Source of the DNA: an uncultured Collinsella sp.
Lineage (GTDB): Bacteria > Actinomycetota > Coriobacteriia > Coriobacteriales > Coriobacteriaceae
Assembly (NCBI GenBank): GCA_958443265.1
Contig: CAUCKA010000011.1
Coordinates: forward strand, 1-45,600
DNA length: 45,600 nucleotides
Direction: 5' to 3'
A program made the translations under genes and the position numbers. Every line of letters starts with the position of its first letter. Within the stretch, counting starts at the first letter, position 1. A model generated the notes under the pieces. It saw only the letters and a list, made by a program, of their open reading frames with translations, ran no database searches and was not told the DNA's origin. Below are positions 26,085 through 33,316 of this stretch, in pieces.

Positions 26085-26179
26085 TTCCCCGGGCACCCGA
26101 CCTTGGGGCTCAAGTGGTCGGGCTTGACCCATTAGGTCAACGCCTGACCACTTTCACCCCAACCTCGGGCACCTGGGAA
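26085..26179. repeat. 95-base nested fold-back between nanA and nanK
   Basis: Successive arms pair across the element: TTCCC/GGGAA, CCCGA/TCGGG, TTGGGG/CCCCAA, AAGTGGTC/GACCACTT, GGC/GCC and TTGACC/GGTCAA around a CATTA loop. In all about 33 pairs are made, with small, mostly symmetric internal loops. CGGGCACC occurs on both flanks (26090-26097 and 26166-26173), which looks like a target duplication or part of the fold. No T-tract follows. Confidence 0.8.
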
Positions 26180-26250
26180 ACCTTTACCAAGTTGCGGCGA
26201 TAACACCGCCTTCATTTCCTGTAGTTGTTTTGTCTCCTAAGGAGAGCGAC

Positions 26251-27216
26251 ATGGAGAACAAGTACGTCTGCTCTGTCGATATCGGCGGAACTAAGATCGC
26301 GACTGCCATCATGGAGTACCCGGCTGACGGCAGCGTGCCCCATCCCGTTTTTGAGGCCGAGGTTCCTACCGAGGCCCAGGAGGGCGGCGAGGCCGTCTTC
26401 CAGCGTATCGAGGCGTCCATCAAGGCTGCTCTCGAGGCGAATCCCGATGTCGAGGTCCTTGGCGTCGGTATCGGTGCCGCCGGCGTCGTCGATCCCAAGA
26501 CGGGCGCCATCGCGTATGCCAACGAGATCATGCCCGGCTGGTCCGGCGTTCAGTTGGGGCCGCGTCTGCGCGAGGACCTCGGTCTTCCCGTTGCCGTCGT
26601 AGGCGACGTGCAGGCTCATGCTCTGGGCGAGGCCCACTGGGGCGTCGGCAAGGGCAAGTTCTCCGTCTTGTGTCTTGGCATCGGTACGGGCATCGGCGGC
26701 GCATATGTCGAGAACGGCCGCGTGATGCAGGGCTTCCATGGTGCTGCTGGCCATATGGGCCACATCGAGTGCTCGGCTGCCGCCGGCATTCCGTGCGCCT
26801 GCGGGCGTTCCGGCCATCTGGAGTCGGTTGCTTCGGGCACATCCATTGGTCGAATGTACGATGAGCGTTTTGGCCGCGTCGACCCCAGCCGTCCTTCGGT
26901 CGGTCGCGATGTGAACGACCTGTGCCGTGCGGGCGACGCAAAGGCGACCGAGGTCATCCATGACGCCGGCTTTGCGCTGGGCGCCAGCTTGGGCTCGCTC
27001 GCTAACATCCTGGACCCTGAGGTCATCGTGCTTTCGGGCGGCGTGATTCACCAAGGTCCCGATTGGCGTTCGCAGACGTGGAAGGATTCGGTGCACGAGG
27101 GCTATGCCAGCCAGGCGCTCGATCCGCTTCAGAACACACCGATCCTCATCGGTTCTCTGGAGGGCGATGCTCCGCTCATCGGTGCCGCCGAGTATCTTCT
27201 TGCGTCGTTGAAGTAA
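26251..27216 (+). CDS. nanK: ROK-family sugar kinase, probable N-acetylmannosamine kinase
   Basis: NanK phosphorylates ManNAc to ManNAc-6-P with ATP. The 321-residue protein has the ROK N-terminal phosphate loop DIGGTKIATAI, the catalytic aspartate in VVGDVQAHALGEAHWG, and the GIGTGIGGAYV loop. The zinc region reads GHMGHIECS then CACGRSGHLES; the third metal cysteine of the usual CxCGxxGCxE pattern is histidine. A zinc-binding role for histidine remains possible. ATG 26251 has AAGGAG about five bases upstream. The substrate is inferred from its place between nanA and nanE; many ROK proteins phosphorylate glucose or GlcNAc. Confidence 0.83.
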   Translation: MENKYVCSVDIGGTKIATAIMEYPADGSVPHPVFEAEVPTEAQEGGEAVFQRIEASIKAALEANPDVEVLGVGIGAAGVVDPKTGAIAYANEIMPGWSGVQLGPRLREDLGLPVAVVGDVQAHALGEAHWGVGKGKFSVLCLGIGTGIGGAYVENGRVMQGFHGAAGHMGHIECSAAAGIPCACGRSGHLESVASGTSIGRMYDERFGRVDPSRPSVGRDVNDLCRAGDAKATEVIHDAGFALGASLGSLANILDPEVIVLSGGVIHQGPDWRSQTWKDSVHEGYASQALDPLQNTPILIGSLEGDAPLIGAAEYLLASLK

Positions 27217-27233
27217 ACATAACTACCAAGTGC

Positions 27234-27331
27234 GCCTTCTGAGGTGCCGCAGATTGACGTGAAAGAGGAGCGAAGCGTACTTCGGTACGCGAGCGACGGT
27301 TTGAACGTCAAGGTGCGGTGTCTCAGAAGGC
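27234..27331. repeat. 98-base nested fold-back between nanK and nanE
   Basis: Outer arms GCCTTCTGAG/CTCAGAAGGC (10 bp) enclose CCGCA/TGCGG, TTGACGT/ACGTCAA and an apical GCGTAC-TTCG-GTACGC hairpin with a UUCG-type tetraloop. The middle section near the apex is purine-rich and largely unpaired. TGTTTT follows the right arm, so the RNA form could also act as a terminator before nanE. Confidence 0.82.
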
Positions 27332-27356
27332 TGTTTTGAGAAAGGTTGAGTCGCAC

Positions 27357-28043
27357 ATGACCGTCGATCCTTTGATTCAGTCCCTTAAGGGCAAGCTCGT
27401 CGTGAGCGTTCAGGCGTATATGGGCGAGCCGCTTCGTACGCCCGAGACCATGGCGCAAATGTCTCGCGCTTGCGAGCTCGGCGGCGCTGCCGCCATTCGC
27501 TGCCAGGGCCTTGCCGACATTGCCGCCATTAAGGGTCGCTGTGAGGTTCCCGTCATCGGCCTGTGGAAGGATGGGCACGAGGGCGTTTACATCACGCCGA
27601 CGCTGCGTCACGCTCGCGCCTGCGTTGCTGCCGGTGCCGATATCGTGGCGATCGACGCCACCGATCGTCCGCGCCCCGATGGCAAGACGGTCGAGGATAC
27701 CTTCCGCCCGCTGCACGAGGAGGGTGTGCTCCTGATGGCGGATTGTGCCACCATCGAGGATATTCGCCGTGCTGTTGATATGGGCTTTGACCTGGTATCC
27801 ACCACGCTTTCTCATGGCGTCGCCGCCATCGACTGCACCATGGCCGATGGCCCCGACCTGCCGCTCCTGCGTCAGGCGACTGAGGAATTCCCCGGCCTTC
27901 CCATCATTTGCGAGGGTCGCGTGCATACGCCCGAGGAGGCTCGCGCCGCGATCGATGCTGGCGCCTGGGCCGTTGTCGTCGGCACCGCCATCACGCACCC
28001 CACGAGTATTACGAGTTGGTTCAAGGCGGCGCTTGAGGCGTAA
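27357..28043 (+). CDS. nanE: N-acetylmannosamine-6-phosphate 2-epimerase
   Basis: NanE converts ManNAc-6-P to GlcNAc-6-P, joining sialic acid breakdown to amino-sugar metabolism. The 228-residue TIM-barrel protein matches the family length. Motifs include the N-terminal LVVSVQAYMGEPL, AIRCQGLADI, PVIGLWKDG, IDATDRPRP, MADCAT and the C-terminal VVGTAITHPTSITSWF. ATG 27357 was chosen; AAAGG (27341-27345) is 11 bases upstream. This is the most specific of the nan genes and anchors the pathway call. Genes for the next steps, nagA and nagB, are not in this window. Confidence 0.92.
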   Translation: MTVDPLIQSLKGKLVVSVQAYMGEPLRTPETMAQMSRACELGGAAAIRCQGLADIAAIKGRCEVPVIGLWKDGHEGVYITPTLRHARACVAAGADIVAIDATDRPRPDGKTVEDTFRPLHEEGVLLMADCATIEDIRRAVDMGFDLVSTTLSHGVAAIDCTMADGPDLPLLRQATEEFPGLPIICEGRVHTPEEARAAIDAGAWAVVVGTAITHPTSITSWFKAALEA

Positions 28044-28094
28044 GACAGGCCTCGTATCCGCTCTGGGCGCTATACTCAATATAGGCAATTGACC

Positions 28095-28131
28095 GCGCGG
28101 GATCCGGGTTGCTGGGTCCCGCGCTTGTTTT
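28095..28131 (+). terminator. Intrinsic terminator between nanE and rapZ
   Basis: GCGCGGGATCC (28095-28105) and GGGTCCCGCGC (28114-28124) form 11 pairs including one G-U, followed by TTGTTTT. It ends the nan operon. A TATACT hexamer (28071-28076) lies just upstream, so a promoter followed by an attenuator is an alternative reading. Confidence 0.82.
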
Positions 28132-28144
28132 CGGGAGGCAGCAC

Positions 28145-29065
28145 ATGCAAAAGGGAGATGCCATGGATGCGGCGGAGCGCTCGGAGCGTATCCCCGATAT
28201 CGTCATCATCACCGGAATGTCTGGATCGGGCCGCACACAGGCCATGCACGTGTTCGAGGACATGGGCTATTTTTGCATTGATAACCTGCCTCCGCGTCTC
28301 ATCGCCCAGCTTGCCGAGCTCGTCGGCATCAATACGGGCGTGGGCAGGCATCTCGCCGTCACCTGCGATTTGCGTAGCCAGGGACTGTTTGACGAGTTGC
28401 TCGATGCGGTCGCCGCGCTCGAAGAGCGCGAGATGAGCTGCGACATCGTGTTCCTGGAGGCTTCTGACGAGGTGTTGATTCGTCGCTACAGCGAAAATCG
28501 CCGCCGTCATCCCATTGCCAAGCCGGGGGAGACTACGGCCGATGCCATTCAGCGCGAGCGCCTTCAGCTGCAGGGCGTGCGCGACCGAGCCGATATGATT
28601 ATCGACACGAGCCGTCTGCGCACCTCTGCGCTGCGCAACAAGCTACGTATGGCATTTTCCGAGCTGTCCGACCAGCAGCTTATGGATGTCCACGTGTTCT
28701 CGTTTGGCTTTAAGCACGGCATGCCCGTCGAGGCGGACATTATGATCGATGTCCGCTTCCTGCCTAATCCGTTCTACGATCCCGAGATGCGCACGATGAC
28801 CGGTCTCGATAAAAAGGTCTCCGATTTTGTTCTGGACCATCCCAAGACGCAGGAGTTTTGGAAGGCTTGGACACAGCTGCTCGATACGGTGATGCCGGGC
28901 TATATCGCGGAGGGCAAGCCGCAGCTTTCTATCGCCATCGGCTGTACAGGCGGCCAGCACCGTAGCGTTGCCATTGCCGAAGCCACGGCACGTTATTTGG
29001 AAGGTGCCCAATATCACGTGAGCATTTCCCATCGCGACCTGTCGCGCGCCAACACGAAGGCATAG
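28145..29065 (+). CDS. rapZ: RNase adapter/nucleotide-binding protein RapZ
   Basis: RapZ (YvcJ) proteins bind nucleotides and, in E. coli, regulate amino-sugar synthesis by steering RNase E to a small RNA. The 306-residue product has the P-loop ITGMSGSGRT; arginine in place of the usual lysine is common in actinobacterial members. Further motifs are FCIDNLPP and the C-terminal GCTGGQHRSVAIAE. ATG 28145 has GGGAGG six bases upstream; ATG 28163 has its own AAGGGAG and is also plausible. It is followed by whiA after six bases. The actinobacterial role is not well settled. Confidence 0.9.
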   Translation: MQKGDAMDAAERSERIPDIVIITGMSGSGRTQAMHVFEDMGYFCIDNLPPRLIAQLAELVGINTGVGRHLAVTCDLRSQGLFDELLDAVAALEEREMSCDIVFLEASDEVLIRRYSENRRRHPIAKPGETTADAIQRERLQLQGVRDRADMIIDTSRLRTSALRNKLRMAFSELSDQQLMDVHVFSFGFKHGMPVEADIMIDVRFLPNPFYDPEMRTMTGLDKKVSDFVLDHPKTQEFWKAWTQLLDTVMPGYIAEGKPQLSIAIGCTGGQHRSVAIAEATARYLEGAQYHVSISHRDLSRANTKA

Positions 29066-29071
29066 GCCTGC

Positions 29072-30001
29072 ATGTCGTTTACCGCTGAGGTGCGCGACGA
29101 GCTTGCGCGCTGCGAACCCGAATGTGAATACTGCGACTTGTCGACGCTTGCCGCCCTCACGCGCGTGAGCGGTACGCTCTCGCTTACCGGCTCTGGGCGG
29201 TATCGTTTGACGGTCGCGACCGAGACGGGCGCCGTCGCGCGCACGATGATCACACTGACGCATCGCATCCTTAAGCTCAAAACGGAATTCACCGTTCGTA
29301 AATCGGTCTTGCATAAGGTCCGTAACTATCTCATTACCCTGCCCGATCAACCCGACCTGGACAAGGCTCTGGTGCTGCTGGGCATTCTCGACCGCAGGGG
29401 AGGGCTCGTCGCCGGTGTTCCCCGGCACATCGTTGCCCGTCCCTGCTGCAGGCTTGCCTACATCCGCGGCGCGCTCATTGCGGGCGGTTTCGTGGCCGAT
29501 CCTCGCGGCGACTTTCATTTGGAGATCGCGGTGCAGGGCGAGCAGTATGCCCGGGGACTTTGCGATCTATTGGAGCAGATTGGGGTCCATGCGCGCGTTA
29601 ACGCGCGGCGCGGGTCATATGCCGTGTACATTAAGAGCGCCGAGGAGATCGAGCATCTTTTAAAGCTGATTGGTGCCAAGCGCAGTGTTGCCGAGATTGA
29701 GGAGGCGCGCGCGGTCAAGTTGGTTAAGAACGATGTGAACCGTCGCGTGAATGCCGAGCTCGCCAACCAGACCAGAAGCGCCGGTGCTGCCCAGCATCAG
29801 CTTGCGCTTATCGATGAGCTCGAGCAGCGTGGCCTTCGCGATGCGCTTCCGGATGCCTTGGCGGTCTTTTGCGACCTGCGCGAGCGCTATCCCGATCTTT
29901 CGCTGCGTGATTTAGGGGAGATGGCTGACCCTCCCTTGTCGAAGTCGGCCCTCTACCATCGAGTTTTGAGGCTTGAAAAGCTCATTGAAGCAAACAGGTA
30001 G
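29072..30001 (+). CDS. whiA: DNA-binding protein WhiA
   Basis: WhiA is a conserved Gram-positive DNA-binding protein that controls sporulation in Streptomyces and affects cell division in Bacillus. The 309-residue product has the family layout: an N-terminal LAGLIDADG-like domain (AYIRGALIAGGFVADP near 128-143) and a C-terminal helix-turn-helix (LSLRDLGEMADPPLSKSALYHR). The neighbourhood rapZ-whiA agrees with rapZ-yvcK-whiA elsewhere, except that yvcK is missing. In a non-sporulating gut actinobacterium the target is probably division or central metabolism. Confidence 0.93.
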   Translation: MSFTAEVRDELARCEPECEYCDLSTLAALTRVSGTLSLTGSGRYRLTVATETGAVARTMITLTHRILKLKTEFTVRKSVLHKVRNYLITLPDQPDLDKALVLLGILDRRGGLVAGVPRHIVARPCCRLAYIRGALIAGGFVADPRGDFHLEIAVQGEQYARGLCDLLEQIGVHARVNARRGSYAVYIKSAEEIEHLLKLIGAKRSVAEIEEARAVKLVKNDVNRRVNAELANQTRSAGAAQHQLALIDELEQRGLRDALPDALAVFCDLRERYPDLSLRDLGEMADPPLSKSALYHRVLRLEKLIEANR

Positions 30002-30046
30002 TTTGAAGTATCGACTTATATACGGATTTAGCTGCTATTTTATTCT

Positions 30047-30060
30047 TTAAAACGTTTTAA
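30047..30060. promoter_or_regulatory. Perfect 14 bp palindrome upstream of gap
   Basis: TTAAAACGTTTTAA is a perfect palindrome centred on CG, the shape of many LacI-family operators. It is 33 bases upstream of the gap -35 region. AAAACGTT also occurs in the promoter regions of both Dpp-type transporter operons here. Confidence 0.5.
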
Positions 30061-30092
30061 CGTAAATTTGATTTTCAATTTCGAGCATTCTC

Positions 30093-30122
30093 GTGAAATT
30101 CAAGTCAAAAAAAAGGTATATT
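30093..30122 (+). promoter_or_regulatory. Candidate gap promoter
   Basis: GTGAAA (30093-30098) and TATATT (30117-30122) are 18 bases apart in an A-rich stretch, about 72 bases before the gap start. The 193-base gap after whiA holds this promoter, the palindrome at 30047 and the gap ribosome binding site. Confidence 0.5.
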
Positions 30123-30194
30123 AGGCGAGTGGTTAGTTTGTGGGCCTCAACGGCGGGCGCTGTAGCTCGCGGGGGCCTTACGAAAGGAGACACA

Positions 30195-31220
30195 ATGGCA
30201 GTAAAGGTTGCTATTAACGGCTTCGGTCGCATCGGTCGTCTGGCTTTCCGTCAGATGTTCGGTCATGAGGGCTCCGAGATCGTCGCTATCAACGACCTCA
30301 CCTCTCCCGATATGCTCGCTTACCTGCTGAAGTACGACTCCACGCAGGGCAACTACGCTCGCGATCACGAGGTCGTTGCTGGCGAGGATTCCATCACCGT
30401 TGACGGCAAGGAGATCAAGATCTACAAGGAGGCCGACGCCAACAACCTGCCTTGGGGCGACCTCGACGTCGACGTCGTTCTCGAGTGCACCGGCTTCTAC
30501 ACCAGCAAGGCTAAGGCTCAGGCCCACATCAACGCTGGCGCCAAGAAGGTCGTCATCTCCGCTCCGGCCGGCAGCGACCTGCCCACCATCGTGTACAACG
30601 TCAACCATGAGACGCTGACCGCTGAGGACAACATCATCTCCGCTGCTTCCTGCACCACCAACTGCCTCGCCCCGATGGCCAAGGGTCTGAACGACTTCGC
30701 TCCCATCGTGTCCGGCATCATGACCACCATTCACGCCTGGACTGGCGACCAGATGCCGCTCGACGGCCCGCAGCGCAAGGGCAACAAGCGTCGTAGCCGT
30801 GCCTGCGCCGTCAACATCGTCCCCAACACCACCGGTGCTGCCAAGGCTATCGGCCTGGTTCTCCCCGAGCTCAACGGTAAGCTCATCGGTGCCGCCCAGC
30901 GCGTCCCGACGCCGACCGGCTCCATCACCAACCTCTACGCTGTCGTTGACAAGAAGGTCACCGTCGACGAGGTCAACGCCGCTATGAAGGCCTACGCTGC
31001 CACCATCTCCGAGACCTTCGGTTACAACGAGGACGACATCGTCTCCACCGACATCATCGGCGAGACCCACGGCTCCATCTTCGACGCCACTCAGACCATG
31101 TGCTCTGACCTCGGCAACGGCCAGACCCTCGTTCAGGTCACCTCTTGGTACGACAACGAGAACTCCTACACCTCTCAGATGGTCCGCACCATCAAGTACT
31201 TCGAGAAGTTCGTTGCTTAA
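30195..31220 (+). CDS. gap: Glyceraldehyde-3-phosphate dehydrogenase (type I)
   Basis: GAPDH oxidises and phosphorylates glyceraldehyde-3-phosphate to 1,3-bisphosphoglycerate with NAD. The 341-residue protein has the N-terminal NGFGRIGRLAFRQ cofactor motif and the catalytic SAASCTTNCLAP cysteine region, followed by HAWTGDQ and RRSRACAVNIVP. ATG 30195 follows AAAGGAGA. Codons are extremely biased toward C-ending forms, as expected for one of the most highly expressed genes. It heads the triose-phosphate operon, with a terminator-like hairpin before pgk that would make gap mRNA more abundant. Confidence 0.97.
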   Translation: MAVKVAINGFGRIGRLAFRQMFGHEGSEIVAINDLTSPDMLAYLLKYDSTQGNYARDHEVVAGEDSITVDGKEIKIYKEADANNLPWGDLDVDVVLECTGFYTSKAKAQAHINAGAKKVVISAPAGSDLPTIVYNVNHETLTAEDNIISAASCTTNCLAPMAKGLNDFAPIVSGIMTTIHAWTGDQMPLDGPQRKGNKRRSRACAVNIVPNTTGAAKAIGLVLPELNGKLIGAAQRVPTPTGSITNLYAVVDKKVTVDEVNAAMKAYAATISETFGYNEDDIVSTDIIGETHGSIFDATQTMCSDLGNGQTLVQVTSWYDNENSYTSQMVRTIKYFEKFVA

Positions 31221-31257
31221 TTTAGCTTTTAGCGAATAGCTCGTTGAGCGTCTAAAG

Positions 31258-31304
31258 AAGGGCGCGGCCTTATAGGGCTTACACCCTAGGGTCGCGCCCT
31301 TTTT
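31258..31304 (+). terminator. Terminator between gap and pgk
   Basis: AAGGGCGCGGCC (31258-31269) pairs with GGTCGCGCCCTT (31290-31301), 12 pairs with one G-U. An inner AGGG/CCCT stem lies within, and a T-run follows. Readthrough is probably partial, because no clear promoter for pgk is visible. Confidence 0.88.
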
Positions 31305-31314
31305 ATAAGAAATC

Positions 31315-31337
31315 GTCTGCCGTAATGGGAGGCAGAC
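31315..31337 (+). promoter_or_regulatory. Hairpin in the pgk leader
   Basis: GTCTGCC (31315-31321) and GGCAGAC (31331-31337) form a 7 bp stem 23 bases before the pgk start. It would lie at or near the 5' end of a processed pgk message and could protect it. Confidence 0.45.
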
Positions 31338-31360
31338 ACGTACGAAAGGTAGAAGCAAAC

Positions 31361-32551
31361 ATGGCCTTTACCAAGAAGACCGTCCGCGACATCGATGTCG
31401 ACGGCAAGCGCGTTCTCGTCCGCGTTGACTTTAACGTGCCTATCAAGGATGGCGTCGTTGGCGACACCACCCGTATCAAGGCTGCCCTGCCCACCATCAA
31501 CTACCTCGTCGAGCACAACGCTCGCGTCATCCTCATGAGCCACCTCGGCCGTCCCGAGGGCACCGGCTTCCAGCCTGAGCTGTCCCTCGAGCCCGTCGCC
31601 AAGAAGCTCGCTGAGCTCTCTGGTCTCGACGTTGCCTTTGTCGCCGACACCTACGGCGAGAAGGCTGCTGAGGCTGTCGCCGCCGTCGAGCCGGGCAAGG
31701 TCCTCGTTCTCGAGAACGTCCGTTTTGACAAGCGTGAGAAGAAGAACGATCCCGAGATCGCCAAGAAGCTCGCTTCCTATGGTGATGTCTTCGTTCTCGA
31801 TGCCTTCGGCACCGCTCACCGCGCCCAGGGTTCCGTCGTGGGCCCCGCCGCTTACCTGCCCGCAGTCGCTGGCTTCCTGCTCGAGAAGGAGGTCGACACG
31901 CTGACCGGCATCTTCGCCGAGCCCGAGCGCCCCTTCGTCGCTATCGTCGGTGGTTCCAAGGTTTCCTCCAAGATTGGCGTTCTCGATCACCTCATCGACT
32001 CCGCTGACACCCTGATCATCGGTGGCGGCATGGCCTACACCTTCTTCCTGGCTCAGGGCCTGACCGTCGGTCAGTCCCTCAAGGAAGAGGACTGGGTCGA
32101 GCGCGCCGGCGAGATGCTCAAGAAGGCCGAGGAGAAGGGCGTCAAGATCCTGCTCCCCATCGACAACCGCGTTGCCGATCACTTTGGCGAGGACGCTGTC
32201 CCCGAGGTTGTCGCTTCCGACGCTATCCCCGACGATCGTGAGGGCATGGACATCGGCCCCAAGACCGAGGAGCTTTACGCCGAGGCCGTCAAGGGTGCCA
32301 AGACCGTGTTCTGGAACGGCCCCATGGGCGTCTTCGAGTTCGACAACTTCGCTCACGGCACCCAGGCTATCGCCGAGGCTGTCGCCGAGGCCGACTGCAC
32401 CTCGATCATCGGCGGTGGCGACTCCGTCGCAGCTGTCAACAAGTTCAACCTGGCCGACAAGATGAGCTGGATCTCCACCGGTGGTGGCGCTTCCATGGAG
32501 CTCGTCGAGGGTAAGGCCCTGCCCGGAGTGGAGGCGCTTCTCGATGCCTAA
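31361..32551 (+). CDS. pgk: Phosphoglycerate kinase
   Basis: PGK transfers phosphate from 1,3-bisphosphoglycerate to ADP. The 396-residue length is standard. Signature RVLVRVDFNVPI lies near the N terminus, SHLGRPEG follows, and the C-terminal nucleotide site includes WNGPMGVFEFDNFAHGT and GGGDSVAAV. ATG 31361 was chosen; AAAGG is 11 bases upstream. Its last eight bases overlap the tpiA start (ATGCCTAA), which indicates coupled translation. Confidence 0.97.
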   Translation: MAFTKKTVRDIDVDGKRVLVRVDFNVPIKDGVVGDTTRIKAALPTINYLVEHNARVILMSHLGRPEGTGFQPELSLEPVAKKLAELSGLDVAFVADTYGEKAAEAVAAVEPGKVLVLENVRFDKREKKNDPEIAKKLASYGDVFVLDAFGTAHRAQGSVVGPAAYLPAVAGFLLEKEVDTLTGIFAEPERPFVAIVGGSKVSSKIGVLDHLIDSADTLIIGGGMAYTFFLAQGLTVGQSLKEEDWVERAGEMLKKAEEKGVKILLPIDNRVADHFGEDAVPEVVASDAIPDDREGMDIGPKTEELYAEAVKGAKTVFWNGPMGVFEFDNFAHGTQAIAEAVAEADCTSIIGGGDSVAAVNKFNLADKMSWISTGGGASMELVEGKALPGVEALLDA

Positions 32552-33311
32552 TCGCACCCTTCTTATCGCTGGTAACTGGAAGATGAACAACGACGTCGCC
32601 GAGGCCGCCAAGCTCGCCGACGAGCTGGCTCAGGCTCTGCCCGAGGTTCCGGCTGGCGTCGAGGTGCTCGTCTGTCCTCCGACCATCGACATCACCACGG
32701 TTCATGACCGTATTCAGGCTGCCCCCATCGCCCTCGGTGCACAGAACGTGTACTGGGAGGCCAAGGGTGCCTTCACCGGTGAGTCCTCTTGCGACATGCT
32801 CAAGTCTGCTGGCTGCACCTACTGCATCATCGGCCACTCCGAGCGTCGCGACTACTTCCACGAGACCGACGAGGATCAGAACAAGAAGGCCAAGGCTCTC
32901 GTTGCCGCCGGTCTTGTTCCTGTCTTCTGCTGCGGCGAGTCCCTCGAGGTCCGCGAGGCTGGCACCTATGTCGAGCACGTCGTGAACCAGGTCAAGGCTG
33001 GCCTTGCTGGTCTTGAGATCACCTGCCCCAAGCAGGTCGTCGTCGCCTACGAGCCCATCTGGGCCATCGGCACCGGCAAGACCGCTACCGCCGAGGACGC
33101 TCAGGAGGTCTGCGGCGCTATCCGTGAGACCCTCAAGGAGATGTTTGGCGAGGAGCTCGCCGACGGCATCCGTGTCCTTTACGGTGGTTCCGCTAAGCCC
33201 GGCAACATTGCCGAGCTCGTCGCTAAGCCCGACGTTGACGGCGCCCTCGTGGGCGGCGCTTCGCTCAAGGCTGCCGACTTCGCCTCTATGGTCGTCAAGG
33301 CAGGCGAGTAG
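32544..33311 (+). CDS. tpiA: Triose-phosphate isomerase
   Basis: TpiA interconverts dihydroxyacetone phosphate and glyceraldehyde-3-phosphate. The 255-residue TIM barrel shows AGNWKMN with the active lysine, the histidine of IIGHSERRDYF, the catalytic glutamate in VAYEPIWAIGTGK, and the phosphate loop YGGSAKPGN. The start overlaps the end of pgk, with GGAGG nine or so bases upstream. gpmI begins five bases after its stop. Confidence 0.97.
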   Translation: MPNRTLLIAGNWKMNNDVAEAAKLADELAQALPEVPAGVEVLVCPPTIDITTVHDRIQAAPIALGAQNVYWEAKGAFTGESSCDMLKSAGCTYCIIGHSERRDYFHETDEDQNKKAKALVAAGLVPVFCCGESLEVREAGTYVEHVVNQVKAGLAGLEITCPKQVVVAYEPIWAIGTGKTATAEDAQEVCGAIRETLKEMFGEELADGIRVLYGGSAKPGNIAELVAKPDVDGALVGGASLKAADFASMVVKAGE

Positions 33312-33316
33312 GACAT

